Positions 31,136 through 38,985 of a DNA stretch of 64,000 nt are shown here, piece by piece. The notes beneath the pieces are model-generated. The model saw only the letters and a program-made list of their open reading frames with translations. It did not search any database and was not told the DNA's origin. The stretch comes from JABCYV01 sp035512155 (lineage in GTDB: Bacteria; Acidobacteriota; Terriglobia; Terriglobales; Acidobacteriaceae), in NCBI GenBank assembly GCA_035512155.1, contig DATKEN010000101.1:3588-67587 (forward strand), read 5' to 3'. Numbering within the stretch: the first letter of the stretch is position 1; each line of letters starts with the position of its first letter. The translations under genes were made by a program, and so were the position numbers.

Positions 31136-33082
31136 CTACGCTCTGACAATCTCACCCACCGCCCGGTACGCCTGGTCAATCGCTGCGTCTGTGTAGGCCG
31201 AGCCCCCGGCATCCGAGTTGGCAATGGCAATCCTGCCAAACTGCTTCCGTCCCAGCACCCAGGGCTTTTCCTCCTGGGACCAGTCGGGATCGAACAGCGG
31301 ATTGTCGTGGAAGGCATAGCCGTGCGCCCAGCGGTTTACCGTGATGCCCTCAATATCCCGCGCCGGGTCAAATCCGGCCGCGCCCAACATGCGCCCCAGC
31401 TGTTCGCGAATGTTACGTTCGAAAGTTGAAAATGGCGTGCGCAGCAGTTCCGCCCGCCCCGCTCGATTCTGCTCTCGTTGTGGCAAGCCCGGTTTGCATG
31501 GAGTCCGCAGCATAAACAGTACAGCCGGCTCCTCGGGCTTGCCGGGGAATTTGTAGTCTCCCAGGCTCACCGGGAAATCCAGGGAAACATAGTTGTGGTA
31601 GCTGCCCGGCGCATCAATCTGGTACACGCCGAGTTTCTGAAACGCTGTCCAGTTGCGGATCGCCACGTGCGTATACACCAGCGGACTCTTTACCAGCAAC
31701 GCCAGCGCATCCCGCTGCTTTTCCGGCAGTTCGGGGCAGAGATACGGAATCATTCCGTTGTAGCAGGCCAGCACGCACGCTTTCGCCGTCACCGAAAGCA
31801 GCTTGTCACCCCGCATGTACGCGACTTCCACTTCCTTCGCCGTTTTCGCCTCGCCCACATGGCGCACCCGCACTACCGTCGTGTTCAACCGGATACTCGT
31901 CTTCACCGCTAATTGAGAAGACGCCCTATCCAGTTTGCTGTAGTCCACCCTCGCGGTTACCACGTCTTCCATCGTGTGTCCCGGAATTGCCTCCGGAATC
32001 AACGAACGAACCAGCAGCCGCGCGATCGAAGCATTGCCGTCCGGAAAGTGAAAAATATATGGGTCGGGTTTCACGTCGTTTCCGCGCCCTTGGCTCCCGC
32101 CCAGCTTCAAGCCCTCAAAGCCAGGGTATCCAAACTCATCGTAATCGTCGCCGTCCGTGTAGCAGAACAGAGCTGGGACTGCCTCGATACCAACGCAGAA
32201 AAGATCGTGGGTCTTCTTTTGGAAGAACGGCAATACATCTTGATGCACTTTCACGATCTTCGTCAGGAAGTCGGCATAGCTCATTTTCATCAGCCGTTTC
32301 CGTTTTTCTTCGACGGAGAGACCCGGCAGATAGTCCACGTTTTCGGTGTAGAGCCGCGTGAGGTCGCGCTTCGCCGCATCCGGGAGTGGCGTCTTCGCAA
32401 TAAACTCCGGCCACGGCAGCGAGTTTCTCCCTACAACAAAACGGTCCTCCCCAAAGGTTTCTTTGTCGAAGAACACGCCCGTGCCAAGCTTCAGGGAGGG
32501 AAACAACTTCTGGTCGTAGGCTTGATAGAACTTCTGTAAATCAACGCCCAGCTCCGCCAGCAAACCCCTGGCGACCTGGCTGTACTTGGATGGACTCTCG
32601 ATCGACTGCGTTCCCCCGTAACACAGCACCTTGCGTCCGCCCACCTCAAACTCATTGCGCTTAGCGTGCCCGCCAAAGTCGTCATGATTATCCAAAATCA
32701 GAACCCGCGCCTGTGGACCCGCGCTCTTGCGGTAAAAGTGAGCCGCCGCCAGCCCGCTGATGCCGGCTCCCACCACTACCAGATCGTAGGTCTCACCGGT
32801 CGCCTCGGGCTTCCCAGCCCCTTCCCAAAAGTCTCCATCCCGGAGCTTGTGCGCAAACGTAAACGTGCCGTCATGGTTGCCCCTAATTCCGGTCCGCGCG
32901 GGTGGGTAATAGTCCGGTGCTTTCTCCGGAGCAAATTGCTTTTCCGTGAGGCTCGGATTAATGGACGTCGGTTCAGCCGCTTCTGGTTCCCCGAGCGCCG
33001 CAGCCAAATCCGGCAGCGCCAGCACTCCGATGCCCACCGCGACTCCGTTCAGGAAGTCACGCCGGGTGATCTCGCGGCCCAT
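31136..33082 (-). CDS. Tat-exported FAD-dependent oxidoreductase, spermidine dehydrogenase (SpdH)-like
   Basis: About 648 residues. The leader REITRRDFLNGVAVGIGVLA is a Tat signal with the RR motif. The flavin fold starts at YDLVVVGAGISGLAAAHFYR and continues LILDNHDDFGGHAKRNEF, wording characteristic of the SpdH group of amine dehydrogenases. Middle parts include DEFGYPGFEGLKLGGSQGRG and RLLVRSLIPEAIPGHTMED. The C-terminal IAIANSDAGGSAYTDAAIDQ is the second FAD-contact region. It probably oxidises polyamines or similar amines in the periplasm. I prefer the ATG at 33082; an upstream GTG at 33112 would add ten residues. Electron acceptor is unknown. Confidence 0.8.
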   Translation of the reverse strand: MGREITRRDFLNGVAVGIGVLALPDLAAALGEPEAAEPTSINPSLTEKQFAPEKAPDYYPPARTGIRGNHDGTFTFAHKLRDGDFWEGAGKPEATGETYDLVVVGAGISGLAAAHFYRKSAGPQARVLILDNHDDFGGHAKRNEFEVGGRKVLCYGGTQSIESPSKYSQVARGLLAELGVDLQKFYQAYDQKLFPSLKLGTGVFFDKETFGEDRFVVGRNSLPWPEFIAKTPLPDAAKRDLTRLYTENVDYLPGLSVEEKRKRLMKMSYADFLTKIVKVHQDVLPFFQKKTHDLFCVGIEAVPALFCYTDGDDYDEFGYPGFEGLKLGGSQGRGNDVKPDPYIFHFPDGNASIARLLVRSLIPEAIPGHTMEDVVTARVDYSKLDRASSQLAVKTSIRLNTTVVRVRHVGEAKTAKEVEVAYMRGDKLLSVTAKACVLACYNGMIPYLCPELPEKQRDALALLVKSPLVYTHVAIRNWTAFQKLGVYQIDAPGSYHNYVSLDFPVSLGDYKFPGKPEEPAVLFMLRTPCKPGLPQREQNRAGRAELLRTPFSTFERNIREQLGRMLGAAGFDPARDIEGITVNRWAHGYAFHDNPLFDPDWSQEEKPWVLGRKQFGRIAIANSDAGGSAYTDAAIDQAYRAVGEIVRA

Positions 33083-33178
33083 GCCTAGCTCTCGATCTCG
33101 CGAATTGTTCACAGGTAGCTTCGCACGCAGGCTTAGTCTGAAATTTGAGCTTTCTGAATAAGCGTCAGACGTCTCGGT

Positions 33179-33415
33179 TCAGCTCGTGCCGTCAGCTTTC
33201 TTCACGGCTGACTCTGCAGCTTGGAAACCAATACGGCTGTGGGTCCCATCGCAAAAAGGTTTAGTCACTGAGCCGCCGCAACGGCACAAAGAAAAAGCCG
33301 GTTTGCCAGTAAGGTCATACTTGTTGCCGTCGGCGTCAACCAACTCGATCGAGCCCTCTGGGGCTTCCACACGATACGGGCCGTTCTTCTTGATCGTAAT
33401 CTTGACGGTGGGCAT
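33179..33415 (-). CDS. CDGSH iron-sulfur domain protein
   Basis: A 78-residue protein with the C-x-C-x2-(S/T)-x3-P-x-C-D-G-(S/T)-H motif: CRCGGSVTKPFCDGTH, three Cys and one His binding a redox-active [2Fe-2S]. The N-terminal 45 residues form a small beta unit (VKITIKKNGPYRVEAPEG, then a short strand pair). No membrane anchor, unlike mitochondrial mitoNEET. The ATG at 33415 has GGAGG 4-5 nt upstream. Likely a cytosolic electron-transfer or cluster-transfer protein; partner unknown. Confidence 0.92.
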   Translation of the reverse strand: MPTVKITIKKNGPYRVEAPEGSIELVDADGNKYDLTGKPAFSLCRCGGSVTKPFCDGTHSRIGFQAAESAVKKADGTS

Positions 33416-33558
33416 GAGACCTCCGCTAAAAATGAGTCTTACTACGGATAATGAAGATAGCAGCTTCGAGCCGATGGCTTCTAGCGGAATGAAGAATTCC
33501 TCTGGCCGCCCCAAATCGGTTGGTAATTACGAATGCCTTGCACCACTCAGCATGCCAC

Positions 33559-34677
33559 TCATGCGGCCGCTGATAGCGCCGGAAGTAGCTCCTGATACAG
33601 ATCCAAATACTCATCGATCATGCGTTTGGAGGTAAAACACTCGCGGGCGCGCTGATAGGCGCGGTTGGCATAGCCGCGACATAGGTCTCGCTCATCGCTT
33701 AGGCGCCGAATCGCCGCTGCCAAGCTGTTGGCGTCATTCGCGCGGAAGTAGAGGGCGGCATCGCCCCAAAGTTCCCGGTGGGAAGGAATGTCGTTAGCAA
33801 TGATGGCGCAACGCGAAAGCGCGGCTTCTACCGTCGTCATGCCGTAAGGCTCATATCGCGACGTGGCAGCATAGATGGAGGCCCGGCTGTAAAGAGTGCG
33901 CAGCTGCGCCTCGGTTTGCGGACCTTTTAACGCCATGCAGACCCGATCGACGGCAACTTTGACGTCGGCGCGAATGGGAATCTTGGGAGAAGTCACTGGC
34001 ACGTCTGATCCGACGATGCAGACGGGGAGTGGATGCTCATGTTGGGTCAGTAGAGAAACCTGCTTGCCGGCGTCCCACAGTCGCCCCACCGCCAAGACGG
34101 AATCATCCTTGCTTACATATGGATTGAAGAAGATTGGGTTGCGTCCGTTGTAAATCACAGAGTCGCGGCGCGGACGCGTATAGCAGGCCCGGAGGGTGTC
34201 CAGCATCCAGACCGTCGGTGCAACCACGGCACTGGCCTGCTCCAAGCCACGAATTACCATCTCTCTGTACCACTTCACCCAGCGGGTCTGTTTCGGCTCA
34301 TTCCCATGAATCGCTTTCCACCAACTGATCATGTCCCCGTGGGCTACGACTACGCGCGGAATTTCAACGGGAAGGTTGCCATAGCACAGCTGGTTCAAGT
34401 GCAGAAGATCGGGCTTCAACTCCTGCACCAGAGCTGTGATATAGGCGGAGGAGGCTTCGAGGTCCAACTCTCCTTCCTGCATCCAGTCCAAACGAAACGC
34501 CGTGGGACGATATTCCAGGCCGTGCAGATTGTCCATCCAGGAGGTTTGTTCGGGCAGAGGAATCTCGCCGAGGCTGACCAGAGTGACACGAACCCCGCGG
34601 CTCACCAGTCCCGTGACCAGTTCGCGAGCGTAAGTCCAGACCCCACCCAGCGTATCGGCAGTAACTAGAACGTGCAC
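33559..34677 (-). CDS. GT4-like glycosyltransferase
   Basis: A 372-residue GT-B-fold protein. The N-terminal HVLVTADTLGGVWTYARELV is the Gly-rich acceptor-domain loop. The C-terminal donor domain has AVGRLWDAGKQVSLL (the K-x-x-x-L-like nucleotide-sugar segment) and SIYAATSRYEPYGMTTVEAA, the E-x7-E motif of GT4 retaining enzymes. It transfers a sugar from a nucleotide donor, probably in exopolysaccharide or glycolipid synthesis. The GTG at 34677 has AGGAG 6 nt upstream; the frame extends 42 codons further but that part has no family resemblance. No other polysaccharide genes adjoin it. Confidence 0.87.
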   Translation of the reverse strand: MHVLVTADTLGGVWTYARELVTGLVSRGVRVTLVSLGEIPLPEQTSWMDNLHGLEYRPTAFRLDWMQEGELDLEASSAYITALVQELKPDLLHLNQLCYGNLPVEIPRVVVAHGDMISWWKAIHGNEPKQTRWVKWYREMVIRGLEQASAVVAPTVWMLDTLRACYTRPRRDSVIYNGRNPIFFNPYVSKDDSVLAVGRLWDAGKQVSLLTQHEHPLPVCIVGSDVPVTSPKIPIRADVKVAVDRVCMALKGPQTEAQLRTLYSRASIYAATSRYEPYGMTTVEAALSRCAIIANDIPSHRELWGDAALYFRANDANSLAAAIRRLSDERDLCRGYANRAYQRARECFTSKRMIDEYLDLYQELLPALSAAA

Positions 34678-34845
34678 TCGCAGCTCCTGTCTCTCGCTGA
34701 GATCAGTGTACGTGAGACGTCTGATTCCAGGCCCGATTATTGTAGTGGGAGAACTGGCGGTCACCGAAGGATTTTTGGACCCTGGGCGGCGCGCGGTGCG
34801 CAAATTATTGCACAGGAAGGATCAGGCAATACTCGAGCACTGGCT

Positions 34846-35133
34846 TTAGTGTGCCGCTTGGTCTGCGAGAAAGTCCTCGTATCCCTTTTGGTAGCCTGCG
34901 GTGAAAGACGCTCGATCCGCCTCGGTGGCCCATCGTCCGCTGACAACATGGGGCGCAACTCCGTTTTCGGCTGCAAGTCTGCCCAAATACAATCCATCTC
35001 GGAAGGCGCCATCGGTGATGTGGCTGACGTTTTCGTTCGTGCTTAGAAAGTTCGGCCGACGCTGGACGTGAAACACTGACACCGTTCCCAGGCTGAGCGC
35101 CATCAAGGATGCGAATAATGAAACCCTGTTCAT
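34846..35133 (-). CDS. small exported or membrane-anchored protein, unknown
   Basis: A 95-residue protein that I do not recognise. The first 25 residues (NRVSLFASLMALSLGTVSVF) form an uncleaved anchor or signal peptide. The rest has a repeated short helix pattern with Gly: FRDGLYLGRLAAENG and FTAGYQKGYEDFLADQ, reminiscent of the A/G-Y-x-x-G repeats in small Acidobacterial exported proteins. A GGGGGA sequence lies 7 nt before the ATG at 35133. Confidence 0.6.
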   Translation of the reverse strand: MNRVSLFASLMALSLGTVSVFHVQRRPNFLSTNENVSHITDGAFRDGLYLGRLAAENGVAPHVVSGRWATEADRASFTAGYQKGYEDFLADQAAH

Positions 35134-35314
35134 TGCTTTGTCCCCCAAATCTTTTTCGATTTCCTCGGTTCTGAATCTCTTGTCGATGAGACAAGCCTAA
35201 GGCGGGCGGAAGGTGACCTTGTCATTCAGCGGTCACTTGTTGGTCAACTGTTTGTTGTTTTTTTGTCGGGGACTTGTAACCTTCATGCGGAACAACAACC
35301 AGGAGGGCGGCGGC

Positions 35315-35803
35315 CTAGGTCGAGGCTTCGAGTTTGATGCGCATTTCCCGAGCCAGTTCATAAACGGCGCGCATTTTAGTCTCAGCTGTGGCTTGAAGGT
35401 GGGGGGTTTGAAGGGCCAGCTCGCAGGATAGTAGGATCGCCGTTATCGTATCTTTTAATTCATTGCGTAGGCCTTGTTCCGCGCCTTGGCGCGCTAGCAG
35501 GACCTCTCGCTTGCGGCGGTGCAGAGCCGCACGCAGTTCGCGCACTACTCGTTCCATTCCGCAGACAGCAAAATTTATGTAGACTGGGATCGCCGTCCCG
35601 ACATGCTGTAAGACCATCTCGCTGTCATCAGGCTCAGCTTCCAGGAACGACTGATCAATCACGACTGCGGAATATTCGTGGGCGCGCAGCCTGGTTGCCG
35701 CCTGCCGTAGCGTAGCTTCGACTTCTACCGGCTCCCGAATCTCTTCCTCGATCCTCACTGCCCAGTCGCGACCTTTCGCGTAAGGCGTGATGAGTAGAAT
35801 CAT
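35315..35803 (-). CDS. receiver-like protein with degenerate kinase dimerisation helix
   Basis: A 162-residue protein. The first 120 residues follow a CheY-like alpha/beta pattern (MILLITPYAKGRDWAVRIEE, then YSAVVIDQSFLEAE with an Asp at the phosphorylation position), but the acidic pair near the N-terminus is missing. The C-terminal 60 residues (QGLRNELKDTITAILLSCEL) resemble a HisKA H-box helix in which the phosphoacceptor His is replaced. It could bind a kinase as a decoy dimer or be a pseudo-receiver scaffold. The ATG at 35803 is the first Met of the domain; the frame is open ten codons upstream. Function is not established. Confidence 0.5.
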   Translation of the reverse strand: MILLITPYAKGRDWAVRIEEEIREPVEVEATLRQAATRLRAHEYSAVVIDQSFLEAEPDDSEMVLQHVGTAIPVYINFAVCGMERVVRELRAALHRRKREVLLARQGAEQGLRNELKDTITAILLSCELALQTPHLQATAETKMRAVYELAREMRIKLEAST

Positions 35804-35937
35804 GCGTTTTGACGTGCACGTCTGCCGCCACAACTTTGACTGATGAAAGCATTGCGTTTAGAGCGGCGCTGGCTTCTGTCGTTCCCATGACGGGAAGGCC
35901 GCTCCGTTTCCCGAACGACTCATCGGATATCACACAC

Positions 35938-36670
35938 GGCGGGTGGCCCGGGCAACTTCCGGATTGAATCCTACTCTGGAGGGTGCCCCGTCCAAGCTCT
36001 GCTTGGGCGGGGATGTTCGTTCGTCACAGAATGGGAGCGCTTTGGAACTAACCTTCTCCTATGCCTTGGGGGCTAAAGCGGTTCCAACAGTCCGGCCAGC
36101 TTCATTTCCTTACCTTCAGTTGTTACCGCAGACGAGTGAACTTCGAGAGCATACGATCCCGCGCCACCTTTGAAGCCTCCCTCGAAACAGTCCGCCAAGG
36201 GTACAGGATCTGTGTGTACGGTTACGTGGTGATGCGGGAACACGTACACCTTCTGGTGAACGAACCCGAGCGATGCGGCTTAGCGCCAGCCTTGCGTCGT
36301 TGAAGCAATCGGTCGCGCGTACCCTGGCGTTGCGAGCTGCGGAATCCCTTCTGGCAGGCTCGCAACTACGATTTCAATGTCTGGAGCGAGCGCAAGTTCT
36401 TGGAGAAGCTGCGCTATATTCATTGGAATCCAGTGCAACGGGGGCTGGTCGCGCGGCCAGACGACTGGAAATGGAGCAGCTTTCGTCACTATGTGAGCGG
36501 CGAACCGGGGACAGTGGAAATTGAATCGCAGTGGACGGTGCGGACTCGTGAGCGCATGGGAATCTTTCCCATGATGCAGACACCGCCTAAGGAAAATTCC
36601 CGCCCAAGCAGAGCTTGGACGGGGCACCCTGCAGAGTAAGATGAGTGCGATTTAGCCCGGGCCACCCGCC
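35938..36670 (+). mobile_element. REP-flanked RAYT element with nested inverted repeats
   Basis: The outer 16-bp repeat GGCGGGTGGCCCGGGC (35938-35953) is perfectly inverted at 36655-36670. Inside it a 31-bp repeat (35981-36011, starting GGGTGCCCCGTCC) is perfectly inverted at 36599-36629, and the similarity extends about 10 nt further outward with one mismatch. Each 31-bp repeat is itself a near-palindrome (AAGCTCTGCTT core), as in REP sequences. Between them is a decayed Y1 transposase. The total is 733 bp. Confidence 0.85.
36061..36639 (+). pseudogene. frameshifted REP-associated tyrosine transposase (RAYT)
   Basis: The frame opens with MPWGLKRFQQSGQLHFLTFS, typical of acidobacterial RAYTs, and reaches YGYVVMREHVHLLVNEPE, containing the H-x-H metal motif. 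Near 36262-36303 the coding register shifts (SLKQSVARTLALR is in another frame) and a TGA closes the first frame at 36303. By about 36330 the original frame resumes: ELRNPFWQARNYDFNVWSER, then KFLEKLRYIHWNPVQRGLV, followed by the usual DDWKWSSFRHY block. The catalytic Tyr region around RYIHWNP is present. Two opposite single-base changes explain the shift. The last codons run into the right inverted repeat. Confidence 0.85.
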
Positions 36671-36702
36671 ATGAAGACATCGAAGACGATGGACAACATC
36701 TC

Positions 36703-36843
36703 GTGCGAAAACTCGGCATGGAGCTACCGATTGAGCCAGTTCTGCGCGAGTGGGAAAAGCCGCTTGAAACGTTGCGTGATATGGTGCTTTGGCTGAACTG
36801 GATTCGTCAGCATCAGTCCGCTCAGCAGGTTGTTGAACGTTAA
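36703..36843 (+). pseudogene. C-terminal fragment of an unidentified gene beside the RAYT element
   Basis: A coding-like stretch begins right at the element's right end, reads HEDIEDDGQHLVRKLGMELP and goes on to WEKPLETLRDMVLWLNWIRQ before a TAA at 36841-36843. It has a protein-like composition (amphipathic helix with WLNWIR) but no full start. GTG at 36703 or ATG at 36718 could give 41-46 residues. The stretch is interrupted upstream by the RAYT element, whose other side (before 35938) has no matching N-terminal part, so it looks like a truncated remnant. Confidence 0.4.
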
Positions 36844-36855
36844 CTGGGCGGGTGG

Positions 36856-37012
36856 CCCAGCCTTTCGCGTTTTTTGCGAAGGCTGGGGCTGTTCACTCGT
36901 TCCCAGAGACCTCGATGAGTAGTCAATGATTCCTTTACCCACCCTTTCGCAGAGTGCGCGAAAAGGGTGGGGCACCCGGCAAACAGAAACCTGGAAGGGT
37001 GGGGCACCCGGC
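36856..37012. repeat. cluster of REP-like hairpins and an 18-nt direct repeat
   Basis: Hairpin 1: CCCAGCCTTTCGC (36856-36868) with GCGAAGGCTGGG (36876-36887), one bulge. Hairpin 2: CCCACCCTTTCGC (36938-36950) with GCGAAAAGGGTGGG (36958-36971). The direct repeat AAGGGTGGGGCACCCGGC occurs at 36963-36980 and 36995-37012. The region (about 36844-37057) has no gene and lies next to the RAYT element. Confidence 0.7.
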
Positions 37013-37102
37013 GCAAGCTTTTTTCCAGAACGAGCTCCCCGCTGCCCTGGCTGGTAAATGCAAGTGAGGATTCGAGAAAGAGAACGAGGTGTCTCTGCAC
37101 CA

Positions 37103-37468
37103 ATGAAGCGGTGGAAGCGGCTGGCCGACATATTCCTAGAAGTAGTTATTGCGGTTGTTCTGGTGACGGCTGGGATCGTGTATGTTGCCAGGCATCCTAG
37201 GGGCAGCCCCAACTGGGGTCGCATAGCGCTTGCAGGGAATACGGTCGTGGTTTTCGGGTTTCTGATCTCATGGTTTCGTCAGGCATGGAAACGCTTGGTG
37301 TTCTGGACAACGTTGGTGGTCTTGCTGCTGGGCCACACTGCAGCTTATGTGTTGGTCCTCAGTCGCATTCACGACTTCCCTTTGGCTTATTACGTCGTTC
37401 TCAACTCGATGGAACTGGCCCTGTTCACGGTGATTTTGAGAAAAGTAATAACGGGAAACAGGGATTAG
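37103..37468 (+). CDS. small membrane protein with four predicted TM segments, unknown
   Basis: About 121 residues with hydrophobic segments LEVVIAVVLVTAGIVYVA, IALAGNTVVVFGFLISWF, LVFWTTLVVLLLGHTAAYVL and AYYVVLNSMELALFTVIL, consistent with four membrane helices and a charged N-terminus. I do not recognise a family. The ATG at 37103 is preferred; the frame is open from an earlier ATG at 37058 that would add a charged 15-residue leader. Neighbours give no clue. Confidence 0.55.
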   Translation: MKRWKRLADIFLEVVIAVVLVTAGIVYVARHPRGSPNWGRIALAGNTVVVFGFLISWFRQAWKRLVFWTTLVVLLLGHTAAYVLVLSRIHDFPLAYYVVLNSMELALFTVILRKVITGNRD

Positions 37469-37548
37469 GTATAACAGGCGGTCTACCCGCAAACAACGAA
37501 TATAGTGACCTCAAGCGAGGCCCGCCCCACCCACCGCTTGTCGAAGTT

Positions 37549-38955
37549 CTAGTCCTGGGCGGCGTACTCTTTCAGCTTGCGGTAGAGTGTTGTTTTACCA
37601 ATCCCCAGCAGCTTTGCCGCCAGCAGTTTGTCGCCGTTAAGTTGCCCGATCGTATTGATGATGGTCTGCTTCTCCAAGTCGGCGATAGGGACAATCTTGG
37701 CCGCGCCGTTTCCTCCCGCTGGCATCGTGCTTTGCACACTGTGAATGGCGCTGGGCAAGTCGCATGCCTGGATCATGGGCCCACTGGTGAAGGCGCAGGC
37801 CCGCTCCAGGCAGTTTTCCAGTTCACGAACATTGCCTGGCCAATCGTAGGCTAACAGGGCCTTCATGGCGTCGTCGCTCAGGCTCCGTTCCTGCGCCGAG
37901 GCCCGCGAGAGCCGCTCCAGGAAGTGCGCCGCCAGCAGTGGAATGTCCTGGCGACGCTCGCGCAATGCCGGAATTCGCAAGCTCAGTACATTCAGCCGGA
38001 AATACAGATCCCGCCGGAACGTGTCCTGCGCCACCGCCTGCTCCAGGTCGCGGTTGCTGGCCGCCAGTATTCTCACGTTGATGGGGACACGTTTGGTGCT
38101 TCCTACTGGACGGATTTCCTTCTCCTGAATTGAACGCAATAGCTTGGCCTGGAGGTCCACCGACAACTCGCCGACCTCATCCAGAAACACCGTGCCGCCC
38201 TCGGCGATGGCGAGCAGGCCTTCGCGTGACTGTACCGCGCCGGTGAAGGCTCCTTTGACGTAGCCGAAAAGTTCACTCTCGATCAGAGTCGGGACCAGTG
38301 AGCCGCAGTCGACAGGAATAAACGGCTTGTCGTGGAATGGTCCCGAGTAGTGTATGGAGCGTGCCACTATTTCCTTACCAGTTCCGCTTTCTCCCAGGAT
38401 CAGAACCGGGTGGTTGCTGTGCGCGGCCTTGGCGATGATCCGATAAAGTTTCTCCATCTCGGGCGCCCGTCCAACGATGCTCCCGAAGCCTTGTTTGGAT
38501 TTGATCTTCTCCCGCAGCAGGCGATTTTCGGTTTTCAACTTCAAGTGCCCGGAGACGCGCTGCAACAGCAGCTTCAGTTCGTCCATACTGAAAGGCTTGG
38601 TGACATAGTCGTAGGCGCCATTCTTCATGGCCTGCACCGCGGATTGAACCGTTCCATAGCCGGTCACCACAATGACCACTGCATCGGCACGTCGTTCGCG
38701 GATCTGATGCAAAGCCTCGAGCCCTCCCGCGCCCGGCAATTTCAGGTCGAGCAGCACGACGTCGACGCCTTGGGCATCCAGCATGCGGTAAGAGTGCTCG
38801 GCCGAGTCGGCCACGCAGGTGTTGAAACCCAGGGATTGGGCAACTTCCCGGCAGGCTTCCCGAATAGCGCGTTCGTCATCCACGATCATCAGATTCAGCA
38901 GGTTCGCGCCTTCGAGTTGGGGCAGGATGGGCGCGCTAGCAACCACGGTTGTCAT
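37549..38955 (-). CDS. NtrC-family sigma-54 response regulator
   Basis: A 468-residue regulator. Receiver domain (about 17-135): IVDDERAI acidic pair, phosphoacceptor Asp in VLLDLKLP, conserved Lys in YVTKPFSMDEL. AAA+ domain: Walker A GESGTGKE, the sigma-54-contacting GAFTGA loop, EGGTVFLDEVGEL. C-terminal Fis-type HTH (AAKLLGIGKTTLYRKLKEY). It activates sigma-54 promoters when phosphorylated, very likely by the PAS kinase whose gene ends 31 nt upstream. No target operon is evident. Confidence 0.95.
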   Translation of the reverse strand: MTTVVASAPILPQLEGANLLNLMIVDDERAIREACREVAQSLGFNTCVADSAEHSYRMLDAQGVDVVLLDLKLPGAGGLEALHQIRERRADAVVIVVTGYGTVQSAVQAMKNGAYDYVTKPFSMDELKLLLQRVSGHLKLKTENRLLREKIKSKQGFGSIVGRAPEMEKLYRIIAKAAHSNHPVLILGESGTGKEIVARSIHYSGPFHDKPFIPVDCGSLVPTLIESELFGYVKGAFTGAVQSREGLLAIAEGGTVFLDEVGELSVDLQAKLLRSIQEKEIRPVGSTKRVPINVRILAASNRDLEQAVAQDTFRRDLYFRLNVLSLRIPALRERRQDIPLLAAHFLERLSRASAQERSLSDDAMKALLAYDWPGNVRELENCLERACAFTSGPMIQACDLPSAIHSVQSTMPAGGNGAAKIVPIADLEKQTIINTIGQLNGDKLLAAKLLGIGKTTLYRKLKEYAAQD

Positions 38956-38985
38956 GTTGCATCACCTCGTCTTGAGTTCGGATTT

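Noticed and set aside
36724..37224. 166-codon minus-strand ORF across the REP cluster
   Set aside because: It consists of repeat-derived and antisense sequence, has no start signals and unnatural composition.
37715..37740. TGGCAT...TTTGC sigma-54-like sequence
   Set aside because: The spacing between GG and GC is 11 nt instead of 10 and it lies inside a coding sequence.
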